A stretch of DNA of 64,000 nt from Pseudomonas sp. UBA2684 (GTDB taxonomy: Bacteria; Pseudomonadota; Gammaproteobacteria; Pseudomonadales; Pseudomonadaceae), in contig DELY01000053.1 in the NCBI GenBank assembly GCA_002354655.1, positions 1 to 64,000 on the forward strand. The letters are read 5' to 3'. Each line of letters starts with the position of its first letter. Position 1 is the first letter of the stretch. Of this stretch, positions 17,189 to 25,733 are shown one piece after another. The notes beneath the pieces are model-generated. The model worked only from the letters and a program-made list of their open reading frames with translations. It was not told the DNA's origin and did no database searches. The translations under genes and the position numbers were made by a program.

Positions 17189-17779
17189 TCAGATCGCCAG
17201 GCTGAGGCCTTTGAGCATGCCGGCCATCACCGCCAGGTTGCGAATCACCAGCATGTCGATCAGGTTGAGCAGGAGGAAGGCGACGATGGGCGACAGGTCC
17301 AGCCCGCCCATGCTTGGCAGGATGCGGCGGATCGGCATCAGCAAGGGCTCGCAGATCTGGTTGACCAGCTCGACGCCAGGGTTGTGGCTGCCCTGGGCGA
17401 CCCAGGAGAGGATCACGCTGATGATCAGGGCGAAGAAGAACACCTTGAGGAACAGCGCGGTGACGCCAATGATCGACCAGACCAGCAGCTGTAACGGGTT
17501 GTCGAGGCCGTAGCCCATCAGCATCAGAGTCAGCGCCATCAGCAGCAACTGCACCAGAATGGCTAGCACCAGCGAGGCCAGGTCGAGGCCGGCGAAGCTG
17601 GGAATGACTTTACGCAGCGGCTTCAGCAGCGGGTGGGTGGCGCGCACGATGAACTGGCTGAGCGGGTTGTAGAAGTCCGCGCGGACCAGTTGCAGTATGA
17701 AGCGCAGCAACACGATCAGCAGGTACAGGCTGCCGATGGTTTGCAGGATATAAATAGCCGCAGTGTTCAATCCAATCAT
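17189..17779 (-). CDS. yggT: YggT family membrane protein
   Basis: A 196-residue protein with two YggT repeats, each carrying two hydrophobic helices (about residues 10-30 and 60-90, then 100-130 and 165-190). The motif VRATHPLLKPLRKVIPSF in the first half and NQICEPLLMPIRRILPSM in the second are the family signature. YggT proteins are linked to osmotic or cell-envelope homeostasis. AGGAG lies upstream of the start. It begins ten bases after the proC stop, in the conserved order yggS-proC-yggT. Confidence 0.93.
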   Translation of the reverse strand: MIGLNTAAIYILQTIGSLYLLIVLLRFILQLVRADFYNPLSQFIVRATHPLLKPLRKVIPSFAGLDLASLVLAILVQLLLMALTLMLMGYGLDNPLQLLVWSIIGVTALFLKVFFFALIISVILSWVAQGSHNPGVELVNQICEPLLMPIRRILPSMGGLDLSPIVAFLLLNLIDMLVIRNLAVMAGMLKGLSLAI

Positions 17780-17789
17780 CTTCTAGCTC

Positions 17790-18635
17790 CTATTGGCCCA
17801 GTTGTTCGGCCAGTTCAGCCGAGCGGTGGGCAGCCGCATTCAATGCCTGTTCGACCAGCGCCGCGAAGCCGCCAGCCTGGAATGTGTTGATGGCCGCTTC
17901 GGTGGTACCGGCCGGCGAGGTGACGCGGCGGCGCAGTTCACTGGCATCGACATCGCTGGCCACGGCCATACGTGCGGCACCGAGGGCCGTGTGCAGGGTC
18001 AGCTGGGCAGCGGTGGCACGCGGCAGGCCGAGTTTTTCGCCGGCGGCGGTCATCGCTTCGATCATCAGGAAGAAATACGCCGGGCCGCTGCCGGACACCG
18101 CCGTGACCGCATCGAGCAACTGCTCTTGGTCCAGCCACAGGGCCAGGCCAACGGCGCTGAGCAGTTGCTCGGCCTGCTGGCGCTGCTCGCTGGAGACATG
18201 CGCATTGGCGTACAGGCCACTGACGCCCTGGCGCAGCAGCGCAGGGGTATTGGGCATGCAACGCACGATGGCGCAGACGTTCGGTCGGGCCGCACTGGAC
18301 TGCGGGGCGAGCCAGCGCTCCAGGCTGGCGCAGCTGATGCCGGCCGCGATGGAAACGATCAGCTGACCGGCATGGACATGTGCGGCGAGGTCCAGGCACA
18401 TGTCTTTCATTGCTTGCGGCTTGACGGCGAGGACGATGACATCGGCACCCTGGATGGCTTCGGCATTGCTGGCAAAGGTGTCGATCGCGTATTCCGCGGC
18501 GATCTTCGCGCGTTGTTCGGCGCCACGGTCGCTGGCACGGATGGCACTGGCTGCCACGCCTTGTGCGCGCAGGCCGCCGATCAGGCTGGCTGCCATATTG
18601 CCAGCGCCGATAAAGGCAATGCGGGGAGTGGTCAT
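17790..18635 (-). CDS. proC: Pyrroline-5-carboxylate reductase ProC
   Basis: A 281-residue NAD(P)H-dependent reductase for the last step of proline synthesis. The Rossmann motif is IAFIGAGNMAASLIGG, and the C-terminal dimerisation signature is present (AVTAVSGSGPAYFFLMIEAM, then SPAGTTEAAI). AAGGAAG precedes the ATG. It lies between yggS (37 bases upstream) and yggT. Confidence 0.96.
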   Translation of the reverse strand: MTTPRIAFIGAGNMAASLIGGLRAQGVAASAIRASDRGAEQRAKIAAEYAIDTFASNAEAIQGADVIVLAVKPQAMKDMCLDLAAHVHAGQLIVSIAAGISCASLERWLAPQSSAARPNVCAIVRCMPNTPALLRQGVSGLYANAHVSSEQRQQAEQLLSAVGLALWLDQEQLLDAVTAVSGSGPAYFFLMIEAMTAAGEKLGLPRATAAQLTLHTALGAARMAVASDVDASELRRRVTSPAGTTEAAINTFQAGGFAALVEQALNAAAHRSAELAEQLGQ

Positions 18636-18672
18636 TACGGGCTTCCTTTATAGAGTCGTGGGCATGCAGGGC

Positions 18673-19353
18673 TTAGGCATAGTCGCGGGTGCCAAACAGG
18701 GCGGTACCGATCCTGACCCAAGTCGCCCCTTCGGCGATGGCCGCTTCCAGATCATGGCTCATGCCCATGGACAGGGTGTCGAGGCCGAGGTGCAGCTGTT
18801 CTTGCAGTTCACGCAAGCGGGCAAACGCCGCGCGTTGTGCGGCCTGATCCTCGCTCGGTTCGGGAATTGTCATCAATCCGCGCAGCTTGAGGTTGGGCAG
18901 TTGTGTAACCGCCTGTGCCAGTGCCGGCAGCTCTTGCGGGCTACAGCCCGATTTGCTGGCTTCACCGCTGACGTTCACCTGCAGGCAGATATTCAGCGCC
19001 GGTAAGTGCGCCGGGCGTTGTGCGGACAGGCGTTCGGCGACCTTCAGGCGATCGACCGAGTGCACCCAGGCGAAATGCTCGGCAATGGCACGGGTCTTGT
19101 TCGATTGAATGGGGCCGATGAAATGCCAAATCAATGGCAAATCGCTCAATTCGAGCTGTTTTTCCAAGGCTTCCTGCAGGTAGTTTTCGCCGAAATCGTG
19201 CACGCCGGCGGCATGCGCTTGGCGAATCGCGAGCGCCGGTTTGGTTTTGCTCACCGCGAGCAGGCCAATCGTCGCATTATCTCGCGCAGAGGCTTGCGCC
19301 GCCTCACGGATGCGCGCTCCGACCTTTGCAATATTCTCTGCTATCGTGGACAT
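18673..19353 (-). CDS. yggS: PLP homeostasis protein YggS (PLPBP family)
   Basis: A 226-residue alanine-racemase-fold PLP-binding protein that buffers pyridoxal phosphate and affects amino-acid pools. The PLP-lysine motif is LLAVSKTKP. Other family stretches are HDFGENYLQEALEKQ, WHFIGPIQSNKTRAIA and SMGMSHDLEAAIAEGATWVRIG. The ATG at 19353 (MSTIAENIAKVG) gives the normal family length. It is divergent from pilT with 62 bases between the starts, the arrangement found in many gammaproteobacteria. Confidence 0.95.
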   Translation of the reverse strand: MSTIAENIAKVGARIREAAQASARDNATIGLLAVSKTKPALAIRQAHAAGVHDFGENYLQEALEKQLELSDLPLIWHFIGPIQSNKTRAIAEHFAWVHSVDRLKVAERLSAQRPAHLPALNICLQVNVSGEASKSGCSPQELPALAQAVTQLPNLKLRGLMTIPEPSEDQAAQRAAFARLRELQEQLHLGLDTLSMGMSHDLEAAIAEGATWVRIGTALFGTRDYA

Positions 19354-19415
19354 TACTTGCGCCAGCCGCCTAGGTCTGCGGCATTCTACCTGCTTGCTTG
19401 TCATTAGGGAGTCCC

Positions 19416-20450
19416 ATGGATATCACCGAGTTGCTTGCCTTCAGCGCCAAGCAAGGCGCGTCGGACCTGCACCTCTCTGCTGGTCTGCCGCCGATGATTC
19501 GGGTCGACGGCGATGTGCGCCGAATCAACTTGCCGGCCCTGGATCACAAGCAGGTGCATGCGCTGATCTACGACATCATGAATGACAAGCAGCGCAAGGA
19601 TTTCGAGGAGTTCCTCGAGACCGACTTCTCTTTCGAAGTGCCTGGCGTCGCGCGTTTCCGGGTCAACGCCTTCAACCAGAACCGCGGTGCCGGCGCGGTA
19701 TTCCGTACCATTCCGTCCAAGGTGCTGAGCATGGAAGACCTCGGCATGGGCGAGGTGTTCCGCAAGATCACCGACGTGCCGCGCGGCCTGGTGCTGGTGA
19801 CCGGGCCAACCGGTTCGGGCAAGTCGACCACCCTGGCGGCGATGCTCGACTACCTCAACAGCACCAAGTACCACCATATTCTGACCATCGAAGACCCCAT
19901 CGAATTCGTACACGAGTCGAAGAAGTGCCTGGTCAACCAGCGCGAGGTGCACCGCGACACCCTGGGCTTCTCCGAAGCGCTGCGCTCGGCCTTGCGCGAA
20001 GACCCGGACATCATTCTGGTCGGCGAGATGCGTGACCTGGAAACCATCCGCCTGGCGCTGACCGCCGCGGAAACCGGCCACTTGGTCTTCGGTACCCTGC
20101 ACACCACCTCGGCAGCCAAGACCATTGACCGGGTGGTCGACGTGTTCCCGGCCGAAGAGAAATCCATGGTCCGCTCGATGCTCTCGGAATCCTTGCAGTC
20201 GGTGATTTCGCAAACCCTGATCAAGAAGATCGGTGGTGGCCGCGTGGCGGCGCACGAGATCATGATAGGCACGCCGGCGATCCGTAACCTGATCCGCGAA
20301 GACAAGGTCGCGCAGATGTACTCGGCTATCCAGACCGGCGGTTCGCTGGGCATGCAGACCCTCGATTCCTGCCTCAAGGGTCTGGTGGCGAAGGGCTTGA
20401 TCACCCGCGAAAATGCCCGCGAGAAATCCAAGACCCCGGAAAATTTCTAA
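19416..20450 (+). CDS. pilT: Type IV pilus retraction ATPase PilT
   Basis: A 344-residue hexameric secretion ATPase that depolymerises type IV pili for twitching motility. The Walker A motif GPTGSGKST covers residues 130-138. The Asp box (LTIEDPIEFVH), Walker B region (DPDIILVGEMRD), His box (GHLVFGTLHT) and the PilT-specific AIRNLIRE motif are all intact. The chosen ATG at 19416 gives exactly the length known for P. aeruginosa PilT. It is followed by pilU after 108 bases. Confidence 0.97.
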   Translation: MDITELLAFSAKQGASDLHLSAGLPPMIRVDGDVRRINLPALDHKQVHALIYDIMNDKQRKDFEEFLETDFSFEVPGVARFRVNAFNQNRGAGAVFRTIPSKVLSMEDLGMGEVFRKITDVPRGLVLVTGPTGSGKSTTLAAMLDYLNSTKYHHILTIEDPIEFVHESKKCLVNQREVHRDTLGFSEALRSALREDPDIILVGEMRDLETIRLALTAAETGHLVFGTLHTTSAAKTIDRVVDVFPAEEKSMVRSMLSESLQSVISQTLIKKIGGGRVAAHEIMIGTPAIRNLIREDKVAQMYSAIQTGGSLGMQTLDSCLKGLVAKGLITRENAREKSKTPENF

Positions 20451-20459
20451 TTGTCTTCG

Positions 20460-20477
20460 GCCCGCCGTCCGGCGGGC
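20460..20477 (+). terminator. Hairpin between pilT and pilU
   Basis: GCCCGCC (20460-20466) and GGCGGGC (20471-20477) form a 7-bp stem with loop GTCC, nine bases after the pilT stop. No T-tract follows, so it may only attenuate transcription into pilU. Confidence 0.4.
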
Positions 20478-20558
20478 TGGGGATTCGAACCGCTGGCGAG
20501 ACGCGCCCCAGCAGTTGGCCATTGGTTAAGCGCGTACTGGTGATGGGCGAGACAACGC

Positions 20559-21704
20559 ATGGAATTCGAGAAACTGCTGCGCCTGATGGTGGAGAAAGGC
20601 GGCTCCGACTTGTTCATTACCGCTGGCGTGCCGCCGTCGATGAAGGTCAACGGCAAGATCATGCCCGTCACCAAGACGCCGATGTCGCCGGAGCAAACCC
20701 GGGAAACCGTGCATTCGGTGATGAACGAGCAGCAGCGCCGCGACTTCACCGAAAACCACGAGTGCAACTTCGCCATCAGCGCCCGCGGTGTCGGGCGCTT
20801 TCGCGTCAGTGCGTTCTACCAGCGCAACCTGGCCGGTATGGTGCTCCGGCGCATCGAGACCAACATCCCGACGCTGGACGACCTCAAGCTGCCGGAAATC
20901 CTCAAGAAACTGGCGCTGACCAAGCGTGGCCTGGTGCTGTTTGTCGGCGCCACCGGCACCGGTAAATCCACTTCGCTGGCGGCGATGATCGGCTACCGCA
21001 ACAGGAACAGCAGCGGCCACATCATCTCCATCGAAGACCCGATCGAATATATCCACCAGCACCAGAGCTGCATCGTCACCCAGCGCGAAGTCGGCATCGA
21101 CACCGAGTCGTTCGAGGTGGCGCTGAAGAACACCCTGCGCCAGGCGCCGGATGTGATCCTTATCGGTGAGGTGCGCACCCGCGAGACCATGGACCATGCC
21201 GTGGCCTTCGCCGAAACCGGTCACCTGTGTCTGGCTACCTTGCACGCCAACAACGCCAACCAGGCGCTGGACCGGATCATCAACTTCTTCCCCGCCGACC
21301 GGCAGAATCAGGTGTGGATGGACCTGTCGCTCAACCTCAAGGCCATCGTTGCCCAGCAGCTGATTCCCACTCCGGATGGCAAGGGTCGCCGTGCGGTGAT
21401 CGAGGTGCTGATCAATACCCCGCTGGCCGCCGACTTGATCCGCAAGGGCGATGTGCATGAACTCAAGGCGCTGATGAAGCGTTCCACCGAGCAGGGCATG
21501 CAGACCTTCGATCAGGCGCTGTACAACCTCTACAGCCAGGGCGAAATCACCTATGAAGATGCCTTGTTGTATGCCGACTCGGCGAACGACCTGCGTCTGA
21601 TGATCAAGCTGGGTTCGGAAACCGACGGCGATCATCTGTCGAGCATGTCCCAGGGCTTGTCGCTGGAAGTCAGCGAGGAAAATCCGGGTCGGCGTTTCCG
21701 CTAA
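20559..21704 (+). CDS. pilU: Type IV pilus accessory retraction ATPase PilU
   Basis: A 381-residue PilT paralogue that supports retraction force together with PilT. Walker A is GATGTGKST, and the Asp box SIEDPIEYIHQH and Walker B region PDVILIGEVRT are intact. The C terminus extends beyond PilT with an acidic tail, as in PilU. The 3' end overlaps the convergent downstream gene by 35 bases (21670-21704). Confidence 0.96.
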   Translation: MEFEKLLRLMVEKGGSDLFITAGVPPSMKVNGKIMPVTKTPMSPEQTRETVHSVMNEQQRRDFTENHECNFAISARGVGRFRVSAFYQRNLAGMVLRRIETNIPTLDDLKLPEILKKLALTKRGLVLFVGATGTGKSTSLAAMIGYRNRNSSGHIISIEDPIEYIHQHQSCIVTQREVGIDTESFEVALKNTLRQAPDVILIGEVRTRETMDHAVAFAETGHLCLATLHANNANQALDRIINFFPADRQNQVWMDLSLNLKAIVAQQLIPTPDGKGRRAVIEVLINTPLAADLIRKGDVHELKALMKRSTEQGMQTFDQALYNLYSQGEITYEDALLYADSANDLRLMIKLGSETDGDHLSSMSQGLSLEVSEENPGRRFR

Positions 21705-22548
21705 CCCCCGCGCTGCGCGCGGTGTTGTGGCGAATACGCTTACCGGCCTTGTGCGCGACGGCTTGTGCCTGGCCGTTGCGCTGCGCCCCGGCCCGCGCTT
21801 GACTCATCAGTTGCGGAATCAACGGGCCTTCCGGCAGGTTCTTCCAGAACCGTACCGGCAGACTATTCTCCAGCACGCTGCGGTTCAGGCGCGCCGGGTT
21901 GAAGGTGCTGCCGTAGTAAGCCAGCCATAACGCTTCGCCTTCATCGTCCTGCGCGCGCGCCAGGCGTTGCCAGTCCACGGGGCAGGGTTTGGCGTAGTGC
22001 AGCTGCTGGCCATCGCAGTACACGCCGTCCTCCGGCGTGGCGATTAACCAACTGTGCTGGCCCATGCGCTCGGCGAAATGCGCCGAAGCGCTGGCCAGAA
22101 TGTCGTGGGCCGGCTCATGCCACGCCACGAACTGCGGAGGCCCGGCGGCGGCAGTGCGCGGGTGGAAGCGCAAAAAAGCGTGCAGATGATGGGCCTCACG
22201 GCGTACCGATTTGAGGCGTTTGTGCAACTCACTGCCATCGCTGTCGCCGGGCAACATGGCCGCAAGGTCGCCCTGGGCCACTCGCCAGAGGATGCGGTAG
22301 AGCAGGCTCCAGCGGTTGTCGACGCGAAATTCTGCGGCGCTTTGCAGCTGTTCGAGCAGTTGCCGTGGAATGCGCGGTGTCCTGTCTGGCGGGGTAACTG
22401 CTAGCGGCAGCGTAGGCTCATCGAACAGGCCGCTGTTGTCCTCATCGCTCGACCAACTGATCTGGTGCGGTGCAACGGCCTGTTGTAACAGTTCGCGCGC
22501 GTGCTGGCGCCAGCCGGCGAAACTGCCGTCGAAACGGATGCAGTGCAT
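21670..22548 (-). CDS. Putative DNA metabolism protein, TIGR03915-type partner of a radical SAM protein
   Basis: A 292-residue protein beginning MHCIRFDGSFAGWRQHARE, with the DUF4130-like core RREAHHLHAFLRFHP and WLIATPEDGVYCDG. Members of this family occur beside a radical SAM protein, and some are fused to a uracil-DNA-glycosylase-like domain. No such C-terminal fusion is present: the protein ends in a short basic tail. Its ATG overlaps the upstream stop by one base (TAATG), so translation is coupled and the pair forms one operon behind a LexA box. The biochemical role is unknown; DNA repair or modification is inferred from family fusions and the promoter. Confidence 0.82.
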   Translation of the reverse strand: MHCIRFDGSFAGWRQHARELLQQAVAPHQISWSSDEDNSGLFDEPTLPLAVTPPDRTPRIPRQLLEQLQSAAEFRVDNRWSLLYRILWRVAQGDLAAMLPGDSDGSELHKRLKSVRREAHHLHAFLRFHPRTAAAGPPQFVAWHEPAHDILASASAHFAERMGQHSWLIATPEDGVYCDGQQLHYAKPCPVDWQRLARAQDDEGEALWLAYYGSTFNPARLNRSVLENSLPVRFWKNLPEGPLIPQLMSQARAGAQRNGQAQAVAHKAGKRIRHNTARSAGVSGNADPDFPR

Positions 22549-23759
22549 TACCAGAGTGCCATCTGTGCGGGGCTTTCGCTGAGTTGCTGGCGTAGCAGCA
22601 GGGATTCGCTGGTCGCCTGCAATGGGCGGTAATCCTGGGTGATGATGAAGGGTTTGGCTTTTTCCAGGGCGCAGCGCAGGCGTGTGAGGTCATCGAAGCG
22701 GATGCGCTTTTGCCGCCTCAACGCGACCAGGCGCTTGGCGCTCAGCACGCCAATACCTGGGATGCGCGCGATCATGCTCGGTTCAGCACGGTTGAGGTCA
22801 ACCGGGAAATGCTCGCGGTTGTTCAGCGCCCAGGCCAGCTTGGGGTCGATATCCAACGCCAGGTTGCCGGGGCCGCTGAGCAGTTCGCCGGCCTCGAAGC
22901 CGTAACCGCGCATCAGAAAATCCGCTTGGTACAGGCGGTGTTCGCGCAGCAGCGGCGGCGCTTCGAAGGGCAGGCTTTTGGGGCTTTGCGGGATCGGGCT
23001 GAAGGCCGAATAGTAGACGCGGCGCAAGCGATAGCTGCCATACAGCGCCTGGGCGGTGTGCAGGATGGTGCTGTCGTCGGTGGCGTCGGCGCCGACGATC
23101 ATCTGTGTGCTTTGTCCGGCGGGGGCGAAGCGCGGCGAACCTTTCTCCTCCCTGGCTTGGCTTTCGCCTTGGTGGATCGAGTGCATGGCCTGTTTGATGG
23201 TGAGCACCTGTTTTTCCGGCGCCAGGCGAATCAGGCTGCTTTCGGTTGGCAGTTCGATGTTCACGCTGAGGCGGTCGGCGTACCGGCCCGCCTCGGCAAT
23301 CAGCAGGGGGGCGGCGTCGGGGATGGTCTTCAGGTGGATATAGCCGCGAAACTCGTGCTCTTCGCGCAGCAGTTTGGCCACGCGGATCAACTGCTCCATG
23401 GTGTAGTCGGCCGAGCGAATGATCCCGGAGCTGAGGAACAATCCGCTGATGCAATTGCGCGCGTAGAAATCCAGGGTCAGGGTCACCACCTCTTCCGGGG
23501 TGAAGCGCGCCCTCGGTACGTCGCTAGAGCGGCGATTGACGCAGTATTGGCAGTCGTACAGGCAGAAGTTGGTCAAGAGGATTTTCAGCAACGCCACGCA
23601 GCGGCCGTCGGGGGTGAAGCTGTGACAGATGCCCATGCCATTGGTGGCGCCGAGGCCGCTCTTGCCCTTGGAGCTGCGCGTCGGTGCGCCGCTGCTGGCG
23701 CAGGACACGTCGTACTTGGCGGCGTCGGCGAGTACGGTGAGCTTGTCGATCAGTTGCAT
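22548..23759 (-). CDS. Putative DNA modification/repair radical SAM protein (TIGR03916-type)
   Basis: A 403-residue protein. Cysteines 66, 70 and 73 (NFCLYDCQYCVN) form the radical-SAM cluster site, with other conserved Cys residues at 20, 45 and 54. A helix-hairpin-helix-like DNA-binding motif (IARIPGIGVLSAKRLVALRR) sits at about residues 333-352. The family is always found with the TIGR03915 protein encoded just downstream. No substrate is known. A near-consensus LexA box ends 17 bases before the start codon, which strongly suggests induction by DNA damage. Confidence 0.86.
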   Translation of the reverse strand: MQLIDKLTVLADAAKYDVSCASSGAPTRSSKGKSGLGATNGMGICHSFTPDGRCVALLKILLTNFCLYDCQYCVNRRSSDVPRARFTPEEVVTLTLDFYARNCISGLFLSSGIIRSADYTMEQLIRVAKLLREEHEFRGYIHLKTIPDAAPLLIAEAGRYADRLSVNIELPTESSLIRLAPEKQVLTIKQAMHSIHQGESQAREEKGSPRFAPAGQSTQMIVGADATDDSTILHTAQALYGSYRLRRVYYSAFSPIPQSPKSLPFEAPPLLREHRLYQADFLMRGYGFEAGELLSGPGNLALDIDPKLAWALNNREHFPVDLNRAEPSMIARIPGIGVLSAKRLVALRRQKRIRFDDLTRLRCALEKAKPFIITQDYRPLQATSESLLLRQQLSESPAQMALW

Positions 23760-23775
23760 GGGTAGATCCAGTTAA

Positions 23776-23791
23776 CTGTTTATATATACAG
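23776..23791 (-). promoter_or_regulatory. LexA (SOS) box upstream of the radical SAM operon
   Basis: CTGTTTATATATACAG fits the gammaproteobacterial LexA consensus CTGT-N8-ACAG and differs from the ideal CTGTATATATATACAG at one position. It ends 17 bases upstream of the radical SAM start codon and would overlap its promoter. The TM2 gene on the plus strand starts at 23918, 127 bases away, and is less likely to be the target. Confidence 0.85.
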
Positions 23792-23917
23792 TATTGTGGA
23801 TTGCCCGGCCGGCTTCAAGCGGTTCGTTGCGTAAAGCCTGCCGACGGATTTCCCCTCCACTGGAAACCTCGCGTAGATTGAGGCGTCAGATAGATCTCAT
23901 GCCAGCAGGAGGCAGAC

Positions 23918-24316
23918 ATGCAGCGACAAGATACCCATAGCAAACTCATCGGTTACTTACTGTGGATCTTCGGATTTCTCGGGGCGCACCGCTTCTATTA
24001 CGGCAAGCCGGTCACCGGAACCATCTGGTTTTTCACCCTCGGTTTGTTGTTCGTCGGCTGGATCATTGACCTGTTCTTGATCCCGGCGATGGACCGCGAG
24101 GCAGACCTGCGCTTTACCGCCGGCGAAACCGACTACAACGTCGCCTGGATTCTGCTGACCTTCCTCGGCATTTTCGGTGTGCACCGCATGTACCAGGGCA
24201 AGTGGATCACGGGAATCATCTACCTGTTCACCGGCGGCCTGTTCCTGATCGGCGTGCTCTACGATTTCTGGACGCTGAATACCCAGGTGTCGCTGAAGAA
24301 CGCGGCGCGCGGGTAA
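23918..24316 (+). CDS. TM2 domain protein (NINE family)
   Basis: A 132-residue membrane protein with two TM2 repeats. Each has the pattern GxxGxHRFYxGKxxTGxxxxxT: FLGAHRFYYGKPVTGTIWFF near residue 20 and GVHRMYQGKWITGIIYLFTG near residue 88. Four transmembrane helices are expected. GGAGG lies upstream of the ATG. Function is unknown. It is divergent from the SOS-controlled operon. Confidence 0.85.
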   Translation: MQRQDTHSKLIGYLLWIFGFLGAHRFYYGKPVTGTIWFFTLGLLFVGWIIDLFLIPAMDREADLRFTAGETDYNVAWILLTFLGIFGVHRMYQGKWITGIIYLFTGGLFLIGVLYDFWTLNTQVSLKNAARG

Positions 24317-24418
24317 ACCGCTGCGGGTGGGCAAGGCTGTGCCATGCCCACCCCGGAGGTTTCTGCGAGTAGGGCGGGGATGCCGAAGGCTTGTCCGCCG
24401 CAATCACGCGCAATCCAT

Positions 24419-24448
24419 GCAAAAGCCCGCCGATTGGCGGGCTTTTGC
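24419..24448. terminator. Bidirectional intrinsic terminator between TM2 gene and pyrC'
   Basis: GCAAAAGCCCGCC (24419-24431) and GGCGGGCTTTTGC (24436-24448) form a 13-bp stem with loop GATT. The A-run before and T-run after the GC stem give a classical terminator in both directions, between the convergent TM2 gene and the pyrRBC' operon. Confidence 0.85.
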
Positions 24449-24461
24449 ATGGGCGTATGGT

Positions 24462-25733
24462 TCAGGCCTGGTAGCTGATATGCCCGTCGACCAGGGTGTA
24501 GCGCACGGCGCCGGGCAGGCAGTGGTCGATGAAGGGGCAGTTGGCGCCTTTGGAATACCAGCGCTCGCCCGCCACGGTCGACGCTTGCGGATCGAACAGC
24601 AGAATATCCGCGGGCGCGCCAGCCGCCAGGCGTCCGGCCGGCAGGCGCAGGGCGTTGGCCGGGCCGCTGCTGAGACGGGCAAGCAGGGTGGGCAGGTCGA
24701 GCAGGCCGTCCTGCACCAGGCTCATGGCCAGCGGCAGCAGCAGTTGTACGCTGCTGATGCCCGGCTCGGTGGCGCCGAACGGCGCCAGTTTGGCATCGCG
24801 CTCATGGGGCTGGTGGTGGCTGGCAATCGCCGCGATCACTCCGCTCTTCACTGCGTCGCGCAGGCCGTCGCGGTCGGCGCGGGTGCGCAGCGGCGGTTGC
24901 ACGTGATACAGGCTGGAGAAGTCGATCAGCGCCTCGTCGGTGAGGATCAACTGGTACAAGGCCACATCGGCGCTGACCGGCAGGCCGCGTGCCTGGGCGG
25001 CAGCAATCAGCTCGGCGCCACGGGCACTGGTCAGCTGGCTGAAGTGCGCGCGCACGCCGGTTTGTTCGACCAGCAGCAGGTCGCGGGCCAGGGCCACGGT
25101 CTCGGCGGTTTCCGGAATGCCCGGCAGGCCGAGGAAGCTGGCGGTGGCGCCTTCGTGAGCCAGACCGCCTTCGGCCAGGTCATGGTCCTGGGAGTGGAAG
25201 ATCACCGTCAGGTCGAAGGTCGCCGCATATTCCAGGGCGCGGCGCAGGGTACGTACGTTGCGAAAGCTGTCCAGGCCGTTGCCGAAGGCCACGCAGCCGG
25301 CGTCGCGCAGCGCCACCAGCTCCGCCAGTTGTTCGCCTTCCAGGCCCTTGCTCAGCGCGCCGATGGGGAACACTTTGGTGTGCCCGGCTTCGCGGGCGCG
25401 GTCGAGAATCAGCTCGGCTACCGCCGGGGTGTCCAGCACCGGCTTGGTGAACGGCGGGCAGCACAGGCTGGTGACGCCGCCGGCCGCCGCAGCCAGGGTT
25501 TCCGTGGCAATGCTGCCTTTACGGCTGTAACCCGGTTCGCGCAGGGCGACGTTGAGGTCGACCAGTCCGGGGGCGGCGACCAGACCGTTGGCGTCGATGG
25601 TTTGCTCGGCGACGAAGCCGGCCGGGGCTTGGCCGATAGCGGCAATTTTGCCGCCTTCGACATAGATATCGGCGAGCTGATCGAGGCTGCTGTTGGGGTC
25701 GATCACTCGGGCTCCGAGGATACGGATACGCAT
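24462..25733 (-). CDS. pyrC': Dihydroorotase-like protein PyrC' (probably non-catalytic ATCase subunit)
   Basis: A 423-residue amidohydrolase-fold protein encoded directly after pyrB. In active dihydroorotases the metal-binding motif is HxH after PGLIDxH; here residues 60-66 read LNVALRE, so both His are replaced (N61, A63). Later conserved stretches remain (ASHHQPHERDAKLAPFG near 290). In Pseudomonas such inactive PyrC' proteins are a structural part of the aspartate transcarbamoylase dodecamer, and a separate active dihydroorotase is encoded elsewhere. The start overlaps the pyrB stop by one base (TGATG). Confidence 0.9.
   Translation of the reverse strand: MRIRILGARVIDPNSSLDQLADIYVEGGKIAAIGQAPAGFVAEQTIDANGLVAAPGLVDLNVALREPGYSRKGSIATETLAAAAGGVTSLCCPPFTKPVLDTPAVAELILDRAREAGHTKVFPIGALSKGLEGEQLAELVALRDAGCVAFGNGLDSFRNVRTLRRALEYAATFDLTVIFHSQDHDLAEGGLAHEGATASFLGLPGIPETAETVALARDLLLVEQTGVRAHFSQLTSARGAELIAAAQARGLPVSADVALYQLILTDEALIDFSSLYHVQPPLRTRADRDGLRDAVKSGVIAAIASHHQPHERDAKLAPFGATEPGISSVQLLLPLAMSLVQDGLLDLPTLLARLSSGPANALRLPAGRLAAGAPADILLFDPQASTVAGERWYSKGANCPFIDHCLPGAVRYTLVDGHISYQA

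Noticed and set aside
20480-20500. GGGGATTCGAACC after pilT resembles the T-arm of a tRNA on the minus strand
   Set aside because: The bases on both sides do not form a 5-bp T-stem, and no anticodon arm, D-arm or acceptor stem can be folded around it.
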